Positions 42,448-51,887 of a DNA stretch of 64,000 bases are shown here, piece after piece. The translations under genes and the position numbers were made by a program. Location of the stretch: positions 2,221,001 to 2,285,000 of the forward strand of contig NZ_CP054918.1 in assembly GCF_013364195.1 (NCBI RefSeq), read 5' to 3'. The DNA comes from Streptomyces sp. NA04227. GTDB taxonomy: Bacteria > Actinomycetota > Actinomycetes > Streptomycetales > Streptomycetaceae. The notes beneath the pieces were generated by a model. The model did not search any database and was not told the DNA's origin. It saw only the letters and a program-made list of their open reading frames with translations. How positions within the stretch are numbered: position 1 is the stretch's first letter; each line of letters begins with the position of its first letter.

Positions 42448-42479
42448 CTTACTTCTTAGTAAGTTTACTACGCGGTAAG
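42448..42479. promoter_or_regulatory. Two adjacent TetR-type operators
   Basis: CTTAC-TTCTTA-GTAAG at 42448-42463 and TTTAC-TACGCG-GTAAG at 42464-42479, both with the 5-6-5 layout seen at 41461. They lie between the TetR gene and the SCP2 operon and would cover both promoters. Confidence 0.65.
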
Positions 42480-42567
42480 AAAGCTCGGCAGGGGACGGAC
42501 CGACGGACCCGCCGGGAGACCCGCGTCCCACAAACCCACAGCAAGAACCCGAAGGGCAGGGGTTTCC

Positions 42568-43029
42568 ATGGCCGAAGGCATCGACGCACTGGCCGGACTC
42601 GACTTCGCGAGCGTGACTCCGGAGGAGTTCGCCAGGATCGTGAAGAAGCTCTCCACCAAGGAGATCAACGAGCTGGCGCAGGACGCACCGCTGCGCAACC
42701 GCGTCCTGGAAGAGGTCTTCGGCCGGATGGGCCGCCAGTTCAAGCCCGAAACCGCGGGCTCCCTGAAGGCCCTGATCCGCTGGAAGATCACGGGCGTCGA
42801 GGAGAAGGTCTACGAGACGGACATCGCCGACGGCACCTGCACGGTCAGCGAGGGCCGCAGCGAGGCCGAGCCGCGCGTGACGATCATCCTGGGCGACGCG
42901 GAGTTCCTGAAGCTGGCCTCAGGCAACGCCAGCCCCGTGACGATGTTCATGATGCGCAAGCTCAAGCTCGCGGGTGACGTCGGCTTCGCCTCCGGACTGA
43001 CCCGCTACTTCGACATCCCGAAGGCCTGA
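42568..43029 (+). CDS. SCP2 sterol-binding domain protein
   Basis: 153 aa, ATG with GGGCAGGGG upstream. The lower half matches the SCP2 lipid-binding fold (LKALIRWKITGVEEKVYE, then VTIILGDAEFLKLASGNASP and LKLAGDVGFASGLTRYFD). It stands 4 nt before the acyl-CoA dehydrogenase gene, so the two are cotranscribed. It probably binds a fatty acyl or sterol chain for the dehydrogenase. Confidence 0.85.
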   Translation: MAEGIDALAGLDFASVTPEEFARIVKKLSTKEINELAQDAPLRNRVLEEVFGRMGRQFKPETAGSLKALIRWKITGVEEKVYETDIADGTCTVSEGRSEAEPRVTIILGDAEFLKLASGNASPVTMFMMRKLKLAGDVGFASGLTRYFDIPKA

Positions 43030-43033
43030 CTCC

Positions 43034-44245
43034 ATGCCGTACTCCTTTGAACTCACCGAAGAACAGCAGGACTTGAAGGAATGGGTGCACGGCTTCGCCA
43101 AGGAGGTCGTACGCCCGGCCGCCGCGGAGTGGGACGAGCGCGAGGAGACTCCCTGGCCGGTCATCCAGGAGGCCGCGAAGATCGGCCTGTACGGATTCGA
43201 GTCGCTGGCCGACCTGTTCGGCGACCCCTCGGGCATCTCCCTGCAGATCGCCAACGAGGAGCTGTTCTGGGGTGACGCCGGTATCGGCATGGCCCTGTTC
43301 GGCACCTCCCTCGCGGTCGCCGGAATCTTCGCCTCGGGCACCCCCGACCAGCTCGCCGAGTGGGTACCGCAGTGCTTCGGCGACGAAGACGACCCCAAGC
43401 TGGCCGCCTTCTGCGTCTCCGAGCCACAGGCCGGGTCCGACGTCTCGGGCATGCGCACCCGCGCCCGCTACGACGAGGCCAAGGACGAGTGGGTGATCAA
43501 CGGCCAGAAGGCCTGGATCACCAACGGCGGCATCGCCAACATCCACGTCGTGGTCGCCTCCGTGGACCCCGAGCTCGGCGCCCGCGGCCAGGCCGCGTTC
43601 ATCGTGCCGCCGAACACCCCCGGCCTGGACGGTTCCAAGAAGATCAAGAAGCTCGGCCTGCGCGCCTCGCACACCGCCGAGGTCTTCCTGGACGACGTCC
43701 GTGTCCCCGGCGAATGCCTCCTCGGCGGCAAGGAGAAGCTGGACGCCCGGCTGGCCCGGGCCCGCGAGGGCACCAGGTCCGCGGGCCAGGCGGCCATGGC
43801 CACCTTCGAGGTCAGCCGTCCGACCGTGGGCGCCCAGGCCCTGGGCATCGCCCGCGCCGCCTACGAGTACGCCCTGGAGTACGCGGGCGACCGCGAGGCC
43901 TTCGGCCGCCCCATCATCGAGAACCAGGCCATCGCCTTCGCCCTCGCCGACATGCGCACCGAGATCGAGGCCAGCCGTCTGCTGATCTGGCAGGCCGCCT
44001 GGATGGCCCGCAACAACAAGCCCTTCGACGCGGGCCAGGGCTCGATGTCCAAGCTCCGCGCGGGCGAACTCGCCGTCTCCGCAACGGAGAAGGCGGTCCA
44101 GATCCTCGGCGGGGCGGGCTACAGCCGCGAACACCCCGTGGAGCGCATGTACCGCGACTCCAAGATCTACACGATCTTCGAGGGGACGAGCGAGATCCAG
44201 CGGTTGGTGATCGCTCGGGCGATTTCCGGGCGGCACATTCGCTGA
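43034..44245 (+). CDS. Acyl-CoA dehydrogenase
   Basis: 403-aa FAD enzyme for alpha,beta-oxidation of acyl-CoA. Visible features: AAFCVSEPQAGSDVSGMRT (FAD/substrate motif), WITNGGIANIHVV, QAMATFEVSRPTVGAQALG-like helices and the C-terminal QILGGAGYSREHPVERMYRD, with the catalytic Glu in IFEGTSEIQ. The ATG at 43034 follows the SCP2 stop by 4 nt. With the acyl-CoA synthetase and TetR it forms a fatty-acid catabolic module. It ends at a hairpin. Confidence 0.92.
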   Translation: MPYSFELTEEQQDLKEWVHGFAKEVVRPAAAEWDEREETPWPVIQEAAKIGLYGFESLADLFGDPSGISLQIANEELFWGDAGIGMALFGTSLAVAGIFASGTPDQLAEWVPQCFGDEDDPKLAAFCVSEPQAGSDVSGMRTRARYDEAKDEWVINGQKAWITNGGIANIHVVVASVDPELGARGQAAFIVPPNTPGLDGSKKIKKLGLRASHTAEVFLDDVRVPGECLLGGKEKLDARLARAREGTRSAGQAAMATFEVSRPTVGAQALGIARAAYEYALEYAGDREAFGRPIIENQAIAFALADMRTEIEASRLLIWQAAWMARNNKPFDAGQGSMSKLRAGELAVSATEKAVQILGGAGYSREHPVERMYRDSKIYTIFEGTSEIQRLVIARAISGRHIR

Positions 44246-44281
44246 GTCCGGGCGGCACATTCGCCGATAGCGACAACGGCT

Positions 44282-44321
44282 CAATGCCCGCTCTCCACCC
44301 ATGGGTTGAGAGCGGGCATTG
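44282..44321. terminator. Hairpin between the acyl-CoA dehydrogenase and PRC-barrel genes
   Basis: CAATGCCCGCTCTCCACCC (44282-44300) pairs with 44303-44321 with one mismatch. It lies 36 nt after the dehydrogenase stop and serves the convergent gene as well. Confidence 0.78.
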
Positions 44322-44413
44322 GCCTTCGGTCCTCTTCAGCTGGCTTCAGCCGGCTTCAGCTGGTCCTGTGCGGCGAGCTCGCAGGAGGCCCGCACGCACT
44401 CCCCCTGCGCCCC

Positions 44414-44758
44414 TCAGCGCCGAGCCAACCGCCGCTCCCCGCTCGCCCCCCGGTGGTACGGCAGCTCGTAGTGCTCGAAGACCTGGGGTTCGTCGTCAGC
44501 GAGGAGTTCGCCGTCGACGTCCATGGAGGGGCAGCTCTTGACGAGTTTGCCGCCGTAGGCGACCTGCAGGTACCCCGGGCCGACCTTGGCGCCGCCCAGC
44601 GGGACGAAGACCAGTTTGCGCTGGAGGGGCAGGCCGATGGTGACGGTGGCGAAGGAGGGCTCGTCGCTGGCCGTGTCCACGTAGATCGCCTCCAGACTGC
44701 CGATTTTGCGCTTCTCCTCGTCGACCACATCGTGGCCCACCCACTCACGAATGCTCAC
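44414..44758 (-). CDS. PRC-barrel domain protein
   Basis: Small cytoplasmic beta-barrel protein. The PRC pattern runs IREWVGHDVVDEEKRKIGSL, YVDTASDEPSFATVTIGL, then KLVFVPLGGAKVGPGYLQV and a tail ending GERRLARR. The start is uncertain: I take the GTG at 44758 (VSIREW), where GGAGG is close upstream; GTGs at 44767 and 44815 are alternatives. PRC-barrel proteins occur in RNA processing, photosynthesis and stress contexts; none is indicated here. Confidence 0.72.
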   Translation of the reverse strand: MSIREWVGHDVVDEEKRKIGSLEAIYVDTASDEPSFATVTIGLPLQRKLVFVPLGGAKVGPGYLQVAYGGKLVKSCPSMDVDGELLADDEPQVFEHYELPYHRGASGERRLARR

Positions 44759-45260
44759 AACCTCCACCACAGCGCCCACGCCGTCACCACTTTCCGCTCG
44801 ATGCCTCGATGCCACTCGCCGAACCTCGGCAAGAGCCCCGGATACGTCCTTGGCACCTGCGAGGGCAACGGGACACCCCGGCGGGGCGTACGGGTTCGCC
44901 GTATCGAGCGAGGGTTACGTACGGAAGACGGCAGCAGGGGAGGCGAGAGGAGAGGCGCGCGGGTGGCGCATCGAGGCCCGTGGACCGTAGGCCGTGCTGC
45001 GGCTGCGGCCGACGCGGGGCGCGCGTCGGCCGCAGCCTGCCGCCGGGCCCCGCACAAGGTGGGGGGAAGAGGAGCCGGGCGGCTGATCTGTGGAGTGCGG
45101 AGTCCAACGGGTCCGCTGGTTCCGTCGGTTCCGTTGGGTCCGTCACTCGGGGCTTGCGCCCTGTTAGAGGGAGTTGGCCGGGTGAGCGTTCCCTTTCCGA
45201 GCAGGAAATTTTCCGCGTCTGGTGGGCTGCTTACGGACAGTTCTGCCCATATGCGGCTCG
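44759..45260. other. 500-bp gene-free region with a long perfect hairpin
   Basis: No supported gene. GGCTGCGGCCGACGCG (45001-45016) pairs perfectly with 45022-45037 around a 5-nt loop, a very stable structure about 220 nt after the vWA gene stop. It could be a late terminator for that gene or a structured leader of the PRC-barrel gene. It is not followed by a T run. Confidence 0.6.
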
Positions 45261-47075
45261 TTACCGCAACTCTCCTTCTGGTTCGTCAGTTTCGGCACCG
45301 GCGTCTTGCGGTCGCCCCGGCCCCGCCGTACTCCCGCCCCCGTCCTCGTGCGCCGTCTCCTCCGGCACCGGCCGGTCCCTCAGTCCGGCCGCCGTGTGTA
45401 TCGCCTCCGCGAGTTCGTCCACGTCCCGGTCGCCCGAGTCGTTCGCCAACTCCTCGGCGCGGCCGTCGAGTTCGGCGAGGGTGAGGGGTTCGGGCAGGGA
45501 CGGGTGGTGGGGGTCGTCGGCGCGGAGGGCTTCGGCGAAGTAGGCGGCGACCGCGACGGTGCGCAGGCTCGTGGAGGAGTTCCACAGGTCCGGGTCGAGG
45601 TCGTCGCTGTGGACGGTGGACGCCTTCTCGTGGGGCTTGCGGGTGTCGGGGTCGAGCCAGCGGACGCGGGCGGTGGCCAGCGGTCCCTCGGCGCCCTCCT
45701 TCGTACGTACCGCGTACAGCGCGGTCACCGTGTGGCCGGGGCCCACCTCGCCGCCGTCCACCCGGTCGTTGCGGAAGTCGTCGTCGGCGACCTCGCGGTT
45801 GTCGTAGCCGATGAGCCGGAAGGCGCGCACCGTCTTCGGGTCGAAGGCCACCTGGGCCTTGGCGTCCCGGGCGCGCAGGCCCACGTTGGCGGGCAGCCGC
45901 TCGGTGAACAGGGCGCGGGCCTCGGCGCGTTCGGAGACGTAGGTGGTGTGGCCGTCGCCCTTGTCGGCAAGGTCCTCCATCAAGGAGTCGCCGTACTCGC
46001 TGCCCACACCGACACCGAAGAGGGTGATGCCGTGTTCGCGGCGCTCGTCCTCGATGCGGTCGAGGATGCGCGCCGAGTCGGTCTCGCCAGTGTTCGCGAG
46101 CGCGTCGGAGAGCAGGACGACACGGTTCGTGACGCCCTTGCGGTGTCCCTCGGCGGCGACGTCGTAGCCGGTGCGTACGCCCGCGTCCAGGTTGGTGGAG
46201 TCGGTGGGTTCGAGCGTTTCGATACGGGAGTGGATACGGTCGCGGTTACCGTCCAGCCGGGTCATGTCCAGGACCACCTCGGCCTCGTTGCTGAAGGCGA
46301 CGATGGCCAGCGAGTCGTCGTCGCGCAGCCCGTCGGCCGCCGCCTTCAGCGCGTCCCGTACGAGGTCGAGCCTGCCCGGCTCCGCCATCGAGCCCGAGAC
46401 GTCCACGACGAACGTCAGCGCGGCGGGCGGGCGTTCCTTCTGCGCCACGGGGCGGGTCGCGAGGCCGACCCGGAGCAGGGACCAGTCCTCGTCCTCGGTA
46501 CGGGCGCCGTCCACGGTGACCGAGAAGCCGTCGCCCTTGGGCTTGCGGTAGTCCTGCCGGAAGCTGTTGACGAATTCCTCGGGGCGTACGGTGCCGGGGT
46601 CCGGCAGCCGCCCGTCCTCGAGCGACCTGCGGGCGAAGCCGTACGAGGCGGTGTCCACATCCAGCGCGAAGGTCGACAGGAAGTCCGGGGCCGGCGGCTT
46701 CGAGGGCGCCTCGTCGCCCTCGGTACCGGGCGCTTGCTCCTGCGCCTCGCCCGGTGACCAGGGTGCCCGGGTCGCCGAGGGGCCGGGCAGTCCGTCCGCC
46801 CTGTCCCCGCCCGAACCGTCGGCGGCGCTCTCCTTCGTGGAGCCCCCGCTCGTGCACCCCGTCAGCAGCACGGCGGCCGCGGCTCCGACCGCTACCAGCG
46901 CGCGCAGCGGGCCGAGGCGCCGGGCGCCGCGCTTCCTGCTCCGGGCGGTGCGGTCACTCCCGCCCGCGCTCCCGCTCCCGTTCTCGTTCCCGTCCTCGCT
47001 GGTGCGTTGGTGCGTACGGTCGCTCTCGCGTCCGTTGACGCGCCGGTTCGCGCGCTGTTCCATCCCGGCCCCCAT
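45261..47075 (-). CDS. Lipoprotein with von Willebrand factor A domain
   Basis: 604-aa exported protein. A basic, low-complexity N-terminus of ~55 residues precedes a lipobox LLTGC (Cys74). An N-terminal vWF-associated domain (FALDVDTASYGFARRSL) is followed by the vWA domain with MIDAS motif DVSGSM, then a C-terminal DUF3520-like part, the YfbK layout. The ATG at 47075 is the longest option; an ATG at 47063 also fits. The stop is TAA at 45261. It is upstream of nothing obvious and downstream of an ABC permease gene in the same direction. Role probably adhesion or assembly at the cell surface. Confidence 0.85.
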   Translation of the reverse strand: MGAGMEQRANRRVNGRESDRTHQRTSEDGNENGSGSAGGSDRTARSRKRGARRLGPLRALVAVGAAAAVLLTGCTSGGSTKESAADGSGGDRADGLPGPSATRAPWSPGEAQEQAPGTEGDEAPSKPPAPDFLSTFALDVDTASYGFARRSLEDGRLPDPGTVRPEEFVNSFRQDYRKPKGDGFSVTVDGARTEDEDWSLLRVGLATRPVAQKERPPAALTFVVDVSGSMAEPGRLDLVRDALKAAADGLRDDDSLAIVAFSNEAEVVLDMTRLDGNRDRIHSRIETLEPTDSTNLDAGVRTGYDVAAEGHRKGVTNRVVLLSDALANTGETDSARILDRIEDERREHGITLFGVGVGSEYGDSLMEDLADKGDGHTTYVSERAEARALFTERLPANVGLRARDAKAQVAFDPKTVRAFRLIGYDNREVADDDFRNDRVDGGEVGPGHTVTALYAVRTKEGAEGPLATARVRWLDPDTRKPHEKASTVHSDDLDPDLWNSSTSLRTVAVAAYFAEALRADDPHHPSLPEPLTLAELDGRAEELANDSGDRDVDELAEAIHTAAGLRDRPVPEETAHEDGGGSTAGPGRPQDAGAETDEPEGELR

Positions 47076-47359
47076 TTCCGGCTCGCTTCGTGCTCCGGCT
47101 CACGCGCCTGTGCGCGCCCGCCGGTGGCACTCACCACTGTCCGAGCGCCGATGCGCTCAGTACTCCGACGCCGGGGGGACCGATTTCGCTCGGACGGAAA
47201 TGTTGCGAGCCGGTCACAAGGCGGACTTGGCCGATCAGGGGCAGGGGGCAAGGGGGCAGGGTCAGGGCCCTGGCTCACAAGACTCTCGGCTCAGAGCCCT
47301 CAGCGAGGCCTCGTCCGGCATCCGGCGGGCACTGCCCGGCACCGGGGGGCAGGCAGGGC

Positions 47360-48214
47360 CTAGGAAACGACGTCCTTCCCCCGGAACCCCCTGAACGCCA
47401 GCGCGACCAGGACCATCGCATACGTCACCGACACCACCATGCCCTGGGTCATGCCGCCCCACTCCGGCCGGGTCTGGAGTGCGTCGGCCCAGGCGAACTG
47501 CCAGTGTGCGGGCAGGAAGTCGCGCCAGCTGCCGAGGGCGGTGACCGCGTCCAGGACGTTGCCGACGATGGTCAGGCCCACCGCGCCGCCGACCGCGCCG
47601 AGCGGTGCGTCGGTACGTGTCGACAGCCAGAACGCCAGTCCCGCGGTGACGAGTTGGGAGACGAAGATGTATCCGGTGGCGATCAGGAGGCGCTGTACCG
47701 CGGTCCCGGCGGGCAGGGTGCCGCCGGTGGGGATCTCCAGTGGGCCCCAGCCGTAGGCGGCCGTACCGACCGCGAGGGCGACCAGGGGCAGCAGCACGAT
47801 CGCGGCCAGGCTCAGACCGAGGGCCACGGTCAGTTTGGAGACGAGCAGCCGGGCGCGCGGGACCGGCGCGGCGAGGAGATAGCGCAGCGAGGACCAGCCC
47901 GCCTCGGAGGCGACCGTGTCCCCGCAGAACAGCGCCACGGGGATGACGAGCAGAAAGCCCGCCGAGACGAACAGACAGGTCGCGGTGAAGTTGGCGCCGG
48001 AGGCGGTCGCCGTGTCGAGCAGCGTCACCCGGCCGTTCCTGCTGCTCGGTTCGCCGCCGACCGCGAAGGCCGTGACGAGGACGAACGGCAGTACGGCCAG
48101 TACGCCCGCCATGACCAGGGTGCGGCGGCGCCGCAACTGCCGCGCCAGTTCGACGCGCAGCGGCAGGGTGCGCAACGGCCGGTAGCCGTGCGCCAGTTCG
48201 GTCGGCGCGCTCAT
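47360..48214 (-). CDS. ABC-2 type transporter permease
   Basis: 284-aa membrane protein with six or more helices (LVMAGVLAVLPFVLVTAFAV, LFVSAGFLLVIPVALFCGDT, VALGLSLAAIVLLPLVALAV and others) and the EAGWSSLRYLLAAPVPRARLL cytoplasmic loop typical of ABC-2 permeases. GGAAGGGG precedes the ATG. It lies 79 bp downstream of the hydrolase-ABC fusion gene in the same direction, which supplies the ATPase. The 284 bp to the vWA gene hold no gene. Confidence 0.88.
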   Translation of the reverse strand: MSAPTELAHGYRPLRTLPLRVELARQLRRRRTLVMAGVLAVLPFVLVTAFAVGGEPSSRNGRVTLLDTATASGANFTATCLFVSAGFLLVIPVALFCGDTVASEAGWSSLRYLLAAPVPRARLLVSKLTVALGLSLAAIVLLPLVALAVGTAAYGWGPLEIPTGGTLPAGTAVQRLLIATGYIFVSQLVTAGLAFWLSTRTDAPLGAVGGAVGLTIVGNVLDAVTALGSWRDFLPAHWQFAWADALQTRPEWGGMTQGMVVSVTYAMVLVALAFRGFRGKDVVS

Positions 48215-48293
48215 CGCGAACCCCTTCCGTTTCGGTGGCTCACGCGCCCACCCGGTTCTCGGCAGCTCACGTGTTCTCCCCGGTCTCGGCGGC

Positions 48294-50990
48294 TCACGCG
48301 CCCTCCCCGATCAGCGTCAGGAAGGCGTCCTCCAGGCGGCGGTGCGGGCCCATGGACTCCACCGGGATGTCCAGGCGCACCAGTTCGGCGAGCAGTCCGG
48401 CCGCGGTGGTGGTGCCCGTTCCGTCCAGGCGTACGAGGAGTCCGTCCTCGGCGCGTACGGCGGAGGCGATGCCGGGCAGGGCGCCGATCTTGTCGACGAG
48501 CGGCTGCGGCACCTCGGTGACCGTGCCCACCCGCAACTCCTCGCCGTTGCCGATGATTTGGGCGACCGGGCCCGCCTGGACCAGGGCGCCGCGGTCCATC
48601 ACCACGAGGTGGGTGCAGGACTGTTCGACCTCGGCGAGCAGATGGCTGGAGACGATGACGGTGCGCCCGGCCGCCGCGTACCGGATCAGGACCTCGCGCA
48701 TCTCGCGGATCTGTGGCGGGTCGAGGCCGTTGGTGGGTTCGTCCAGGATCAGCAGATCGGGCAGGCCGAGCATGGCCTGGGCGATGGCCAGGCGCTGGCG
48801 CATGCCCTGGGAGTAGGTGCGCACCGCGCGTTCCAGTGCGTTGCCGAGTCCGGCGATCTCCAGTGCCTCTTCGGCGTGCGCGTCCTCGGCGGGGCGGCCG
48901 GTCGCCGCCCAGTACAGATCGAGGTTGGCCCGGCCGGACAGGTGCGGCAGGAAACCGGAGCCCTCGACGAAGGCACCGACCCGCGAGAGCACCGGGGCGC
49001 CCGGCCGGATGGCGTGGCCGAAGACGCGGATCTCGCCCTCGTCGGGGCGGATGAGGCCCATGAGCATGCGCAGGGTGGTGGTCTTTCCGGCGCCGTTGGG
49101 TCCGAGCAGGCCGAGGACCTGGCCCTTCTCGACCCGGAACGACAGCTCGCGTACCGCGTACCGGTCGGCCGACTTGGCGTAGCGCTTGCTCAAGTCGCTG
49201 ATTTCCAGGGGGACTTCGGCAAGTGCGGGGTCGGGCGGCGGGGCCACGGTGACCCGGCGGCGTCCGGTGACGAGCAGGCCGAGGGCGAGCAGCGCACCGG
49301 CGGCCGGCAGCCACCAGATCCAGTCGGGAAGCGGGGCGGCCGCGGTGTCCACGCCGGGCGCGGTCGGCACTCGCAGCGGACCGGCGAGGGAGGCGGTGTA
49401 GAGGGCTGGCTCGGCCGGGGAGGCGTGGCCGAGGTCGGTGCTGGCCAGGACGAGCCGCAGCCGGTGGCCCCGCTGGACCTCGTGGTCCACGGCGGGCAGC
49501 GTGAGCTCCACCTCCTTGCCTCGGTCGGTGCCCTCGACCCGCACCGGGGCGACGAGTCCGGCGGGCAGTACCTGGCCGTCGCCGCCGGGCGCGACGTCGT
49601 ACACCTTGCCGAAGAGCACCATGTCCGCGCTGCTCGACTTCAGCCGCACCTTCACCTTCGGGGAGCCGGTGACCCGCAGATCGCGCCCCAGGGGCGCGGA
49701 GTCGAAGCGGGCGTGCTGGCCGGGGAAGTCGAAGGAGATGCCGACGCCGAGCGAGGAGAGCTGGGCCAGGCCGGGCGCGCCGCCTCCGCCCTCGCCGCCT
49801 CCGCCACCGCCACCGAGGCCGGGGAGTGCCGATATGGCGGGCGGGTTGCCGCCCGGCGGGTTCTGGAACCGCTGGGTACCGCCGCCGAGTTCGAACGTCC
49901 GGGGCCGGTTGCCGAGGCCGGGATAGCGGTCCGCCGTCGCGCCGCGCACGGTCGCCGCGCCGTCGGTCGAGTCCACTCCCCCGGTCCGGGTCACCCGGAA
50001 CCCGGGCCCGGTGTCCTGGCTTTCGTCGCCCTTGAGGTGGCGGTCGAACCAGTCGGTCACCCGGCCCGCGACGCGTCCCGTCTCCAGGTCGCCGCCGTCG
50101 TGCCCGCCCGCGATCCAGTCGACGTCGACGGGCGCGCCGCCGGAACGGATCGTCCGCGCCGCCGCGTCCGCCTGGCCGAGGGTGAACAGCGAGTCGTTCT
50201 GGCCCTGTACGAGCAGCGTGGGCACCTTGATGCGCTTCCCGACGGCCACCGGACTGCGTTCGGTGAGCAGCCGCCGCGCCTCGGCGTCCGGGCGGCCGGT
50301 GCGCGCCACGCGCTCGTACATCCGGCACAGCCGCGGCTCGAAGCGTTGGCAGCCGCCGCCGGTGTTGATGAACAGCCCGGCCCAGGTCTTCTTGAACACC
50401 CCGGCGGGGAACAGCGCTTCGCCGAGATCCCAGTAGGTGATGAGCGGCGCGAGGGCGTCGACCCGTTTGTCGTGCCCGGCCGTGAGGAGCGCGACGGCCC
50501 CGCCGTACGAGGCGCCGGTGATGCCGACCCGCGGGTCTCCGGCGCGGTCCAGGCGCACCTCGGGACGCTTCGCGAGCCAGTCGATCAGCCGGGAGACATC
50601 GGCCACTTCACCGCGCGGGTCGTTGAGACCGATGCGCCCGCCGGACTTGCCGAAGCCGCGGGCGGACCAGGTGAGGACCGCGTACCCGTCCCGGGCCAGC
50701 CGCTCCGCCTGCTCGCGTACGTCGTCCTTGCTGCCACCGAACCCGTGGGTGAGGAGAACGGCGGGACGACGGCCGGGACCCGAGGTGAAGTACGAGGTGT
50801 CCAGGCGGGTGCCACCGGTGTCCAGCACCCGGTCGCTGCGGTGCACCGGCGCCGCCTCGTCCGAGGCCACGGCGTTCCAGGTACCGGCTCCCGCGAGCAC
50901 CGCGACGGCCGCCCCGGCGGCCAGCCACCGCCGGGGCGCACGCGCCTTGGCCCACGGTCCGCGCCACGGACCGGGCAGTCTCAGTCTCAT
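48294..50990 (-). CDS. Membrane-spanning fusion of S15-type hydrolase and ABC ATPase
   Basis: 898-aa protein with two unrelated parts. An N-terminal helix (about 22-42) is followed by an extracytoplasmic alpha/beta hydrolase of the X-Pro peptidase/CocE group: GASYGG with Ser161, QGQND with Asp266 and GGHDGG with His297, then a PepX_C-like jelly roll to ~540. A second helix (about 556-576) leads to a cytoplasmic ABC ATPase with Walker A GPNGAGKTT (630-638), SQGMRQRLA and LLILDEPTNGLDP. The ATG at 50990 fits the first helix. The ATPase should pair with the permease at 47360. The hydrolase may process what is transported, a link not shown by sequence. Confidence 0.85.
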   Translation of the reverse strand: MRLRLPGPWRGPWAKARAPRRWLAAGAAVAVLAGAGTWNAVASDEAAPVHRSDRVLDTGGTRLDTSYFTSGPGRRPAVLLTHGFGGSKDDVREQAERLARDGYAVLTWSARGFGKSGGRIGLNDPRGEVADVSRLIDWLAKRPEVRLDRAGDPRVGITGASYGGAVALLTAGHDKRVDALAPLITYWDLGEALFPAGVFKKTWAGLFINTGGGCQRFEPRLCRMYERVARTGRPDAEARRLLTERSPVAVGKRIKVPTLLVQGQNDSLFTLGQADAAARTIRSGGAPVDVDWIAGGHDGGDLETGRVAGRVTDWFDRHLKGDESQDTGPGFRVTRTGGVDSTDGAATVRGATADRYPGLGNRPRTFELGGGTQRFQNPPGGNPPAISALPGLGGGGGGGEGGGGAPGLAQLSSLGVGISFDFPGQHARFDSAPLGRDLRVTGSPKVKVRLKSSSADMVLFGKVYDVAPGGDGQVLPAGLVAPVRVEGTDRGKEVELTLPAVDHEVQRGHRLRLVLASTDLGHASPAEPALYTASLAGPLRVPTAPGVDTAAAPLPDWIWWLPAAGALLALGLLVTGRRRVTVAPPPDPALAEVPLEISDLSKRYAKSADRYAVRELSFRVEKGQVLGLLGPNGAGKTTTLRMLMGLIRPDEGEIRVFGHAIRPGAPVLSRVGAFVEGSGFLPHLSGRANLDLYWAATGRPAEDAHAEEALEIAGLGNALERAVRTYSQGMRQRLAIAQAMLGLPDLLILDEPTNGLDPPQIREMREVLIRYAAAGRTVIVSSHLLAEVEQSCTHLVVMDRGALVQAGPVAQIIGNGEELRVGTVTEVPQPLVDKIGALPGIASAVRAEDGLLVRLDGTGTTTAAGLLAELVRLDIPVESMGPHRRLEDAFLTLIGEGA

Positions 50991-51355
50991 GCGCCCACCG
51001 TACGGGCGCGCACCGACAGCCGCGGCAGCCCCCGGGCGGAACTCAGCCGTCTTCCCGGGCAGTACGGCGGCGGGGGTGTGTACGGCAGGTGGTGTACGGA
51101 GTCGGTGCGGGCCGCGGGACCAAGTGGCGGAAGCGGGACGGGTGGTGCGGGCACGTGGTGCGCGCCGGTGGTGCGCGTGACGCCGTACGCCCCACTTGGC
51201 GCCCGGCCGCCTCGGAACGATCGGTGTGAAACCAGCCACAACGGGCCTCGCGGGAGGGCACTTCGGACATCCCTCGCGGGTCCGCGCGCAACCGTCACCG
51301 CCCCGCCACGATCCGGGCAGGCGTGCGACCACGCTCAAGTGGTAGGAAACCGCTC
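50991..51355. other. Divergent intergenic region
   Basis: 365 bp between the fusion gene and the acetyltransferase gene. Short GGTGGTGCGCG-like repeats occur near 51139-51180. I see no gene and no clear operator. Confidence 0.5.
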
Positions 51356-51793
51356 ATGGACATCCGCCGTGCCACGACCGTGTTCCAGATACTTTCCGCG
51401 AGCCGCCTCTACGACGCGCCCGCGAACCCCGACTGGGCCCGCCGCTTCCACGACAACCACGGGCACCACCTCTTCCTGGCGTACGGCACCGAGGACCGCG
51501 CCAGCAAGACGGAACCCATCGGATTCGTCAGCGGAGTGGAGACCGTCCACCCCGACAAGGGCACCGAGATGCTGCTGTACGAACTCGGCGTCGCCGAGCC
51601 GCACCGGCGCCGCGGTGTCGGCACCGCCCTGGTGCACGCGCTCGCCGAGTACGCCCGCAGTCACGGCTGTTACGGCATGTGGGTCGGCGTCGACCCGGAC
51701 AACGAGGCGGCCCTCGCCACGTACGCCAAGGCGGGCGCCCGCGACGAAGGCCGGTTCGCGATGCTGGGGTGGGCGTTCAGGAAGAACGTGTGA
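51356..51793 (+). CDS. GNAT acetyltransferase, AAC(3)-I-like
   Basis: 145 aa from ATG 51356 with TAGGAA upstream. The acetyl-CoA motif is RRRGVGTALVHALAEYA, after LLYELGVAEPH, and the end is ATYAKAGARDEGRFAML. The YELGVAEPHRRRGVGTAL stretch resembles aminoglycoside 3-N-acetyltransferases type I, but the resemblance is general and substrate cannot be assigned. It is alone, 94 bp before a Tat-exported beta-helix gene. Confidence 0.78.
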   Translation: MDIRRATTVFQILSASRLYDAPANPDWARRFHDNHGHHLFLAYGTEDRASKTEPIGFVSGVETVHPDKGTEMLLYELGVAEPHRRRGVGTALVHALAEYARSHGCYGMWVGVDPDNEAALATYAKAGARDEGRFAMLGWAFRKNV

Positions 51794-51887
51794 CGCGGAC
51801 CGCGGAACCGGGAACAGAGCAAGGGACCGCCCCGCCCCGCGCCCCGACTCGTCACCGCGACCGCACCCGCGACCCGGAAGGCCACCG

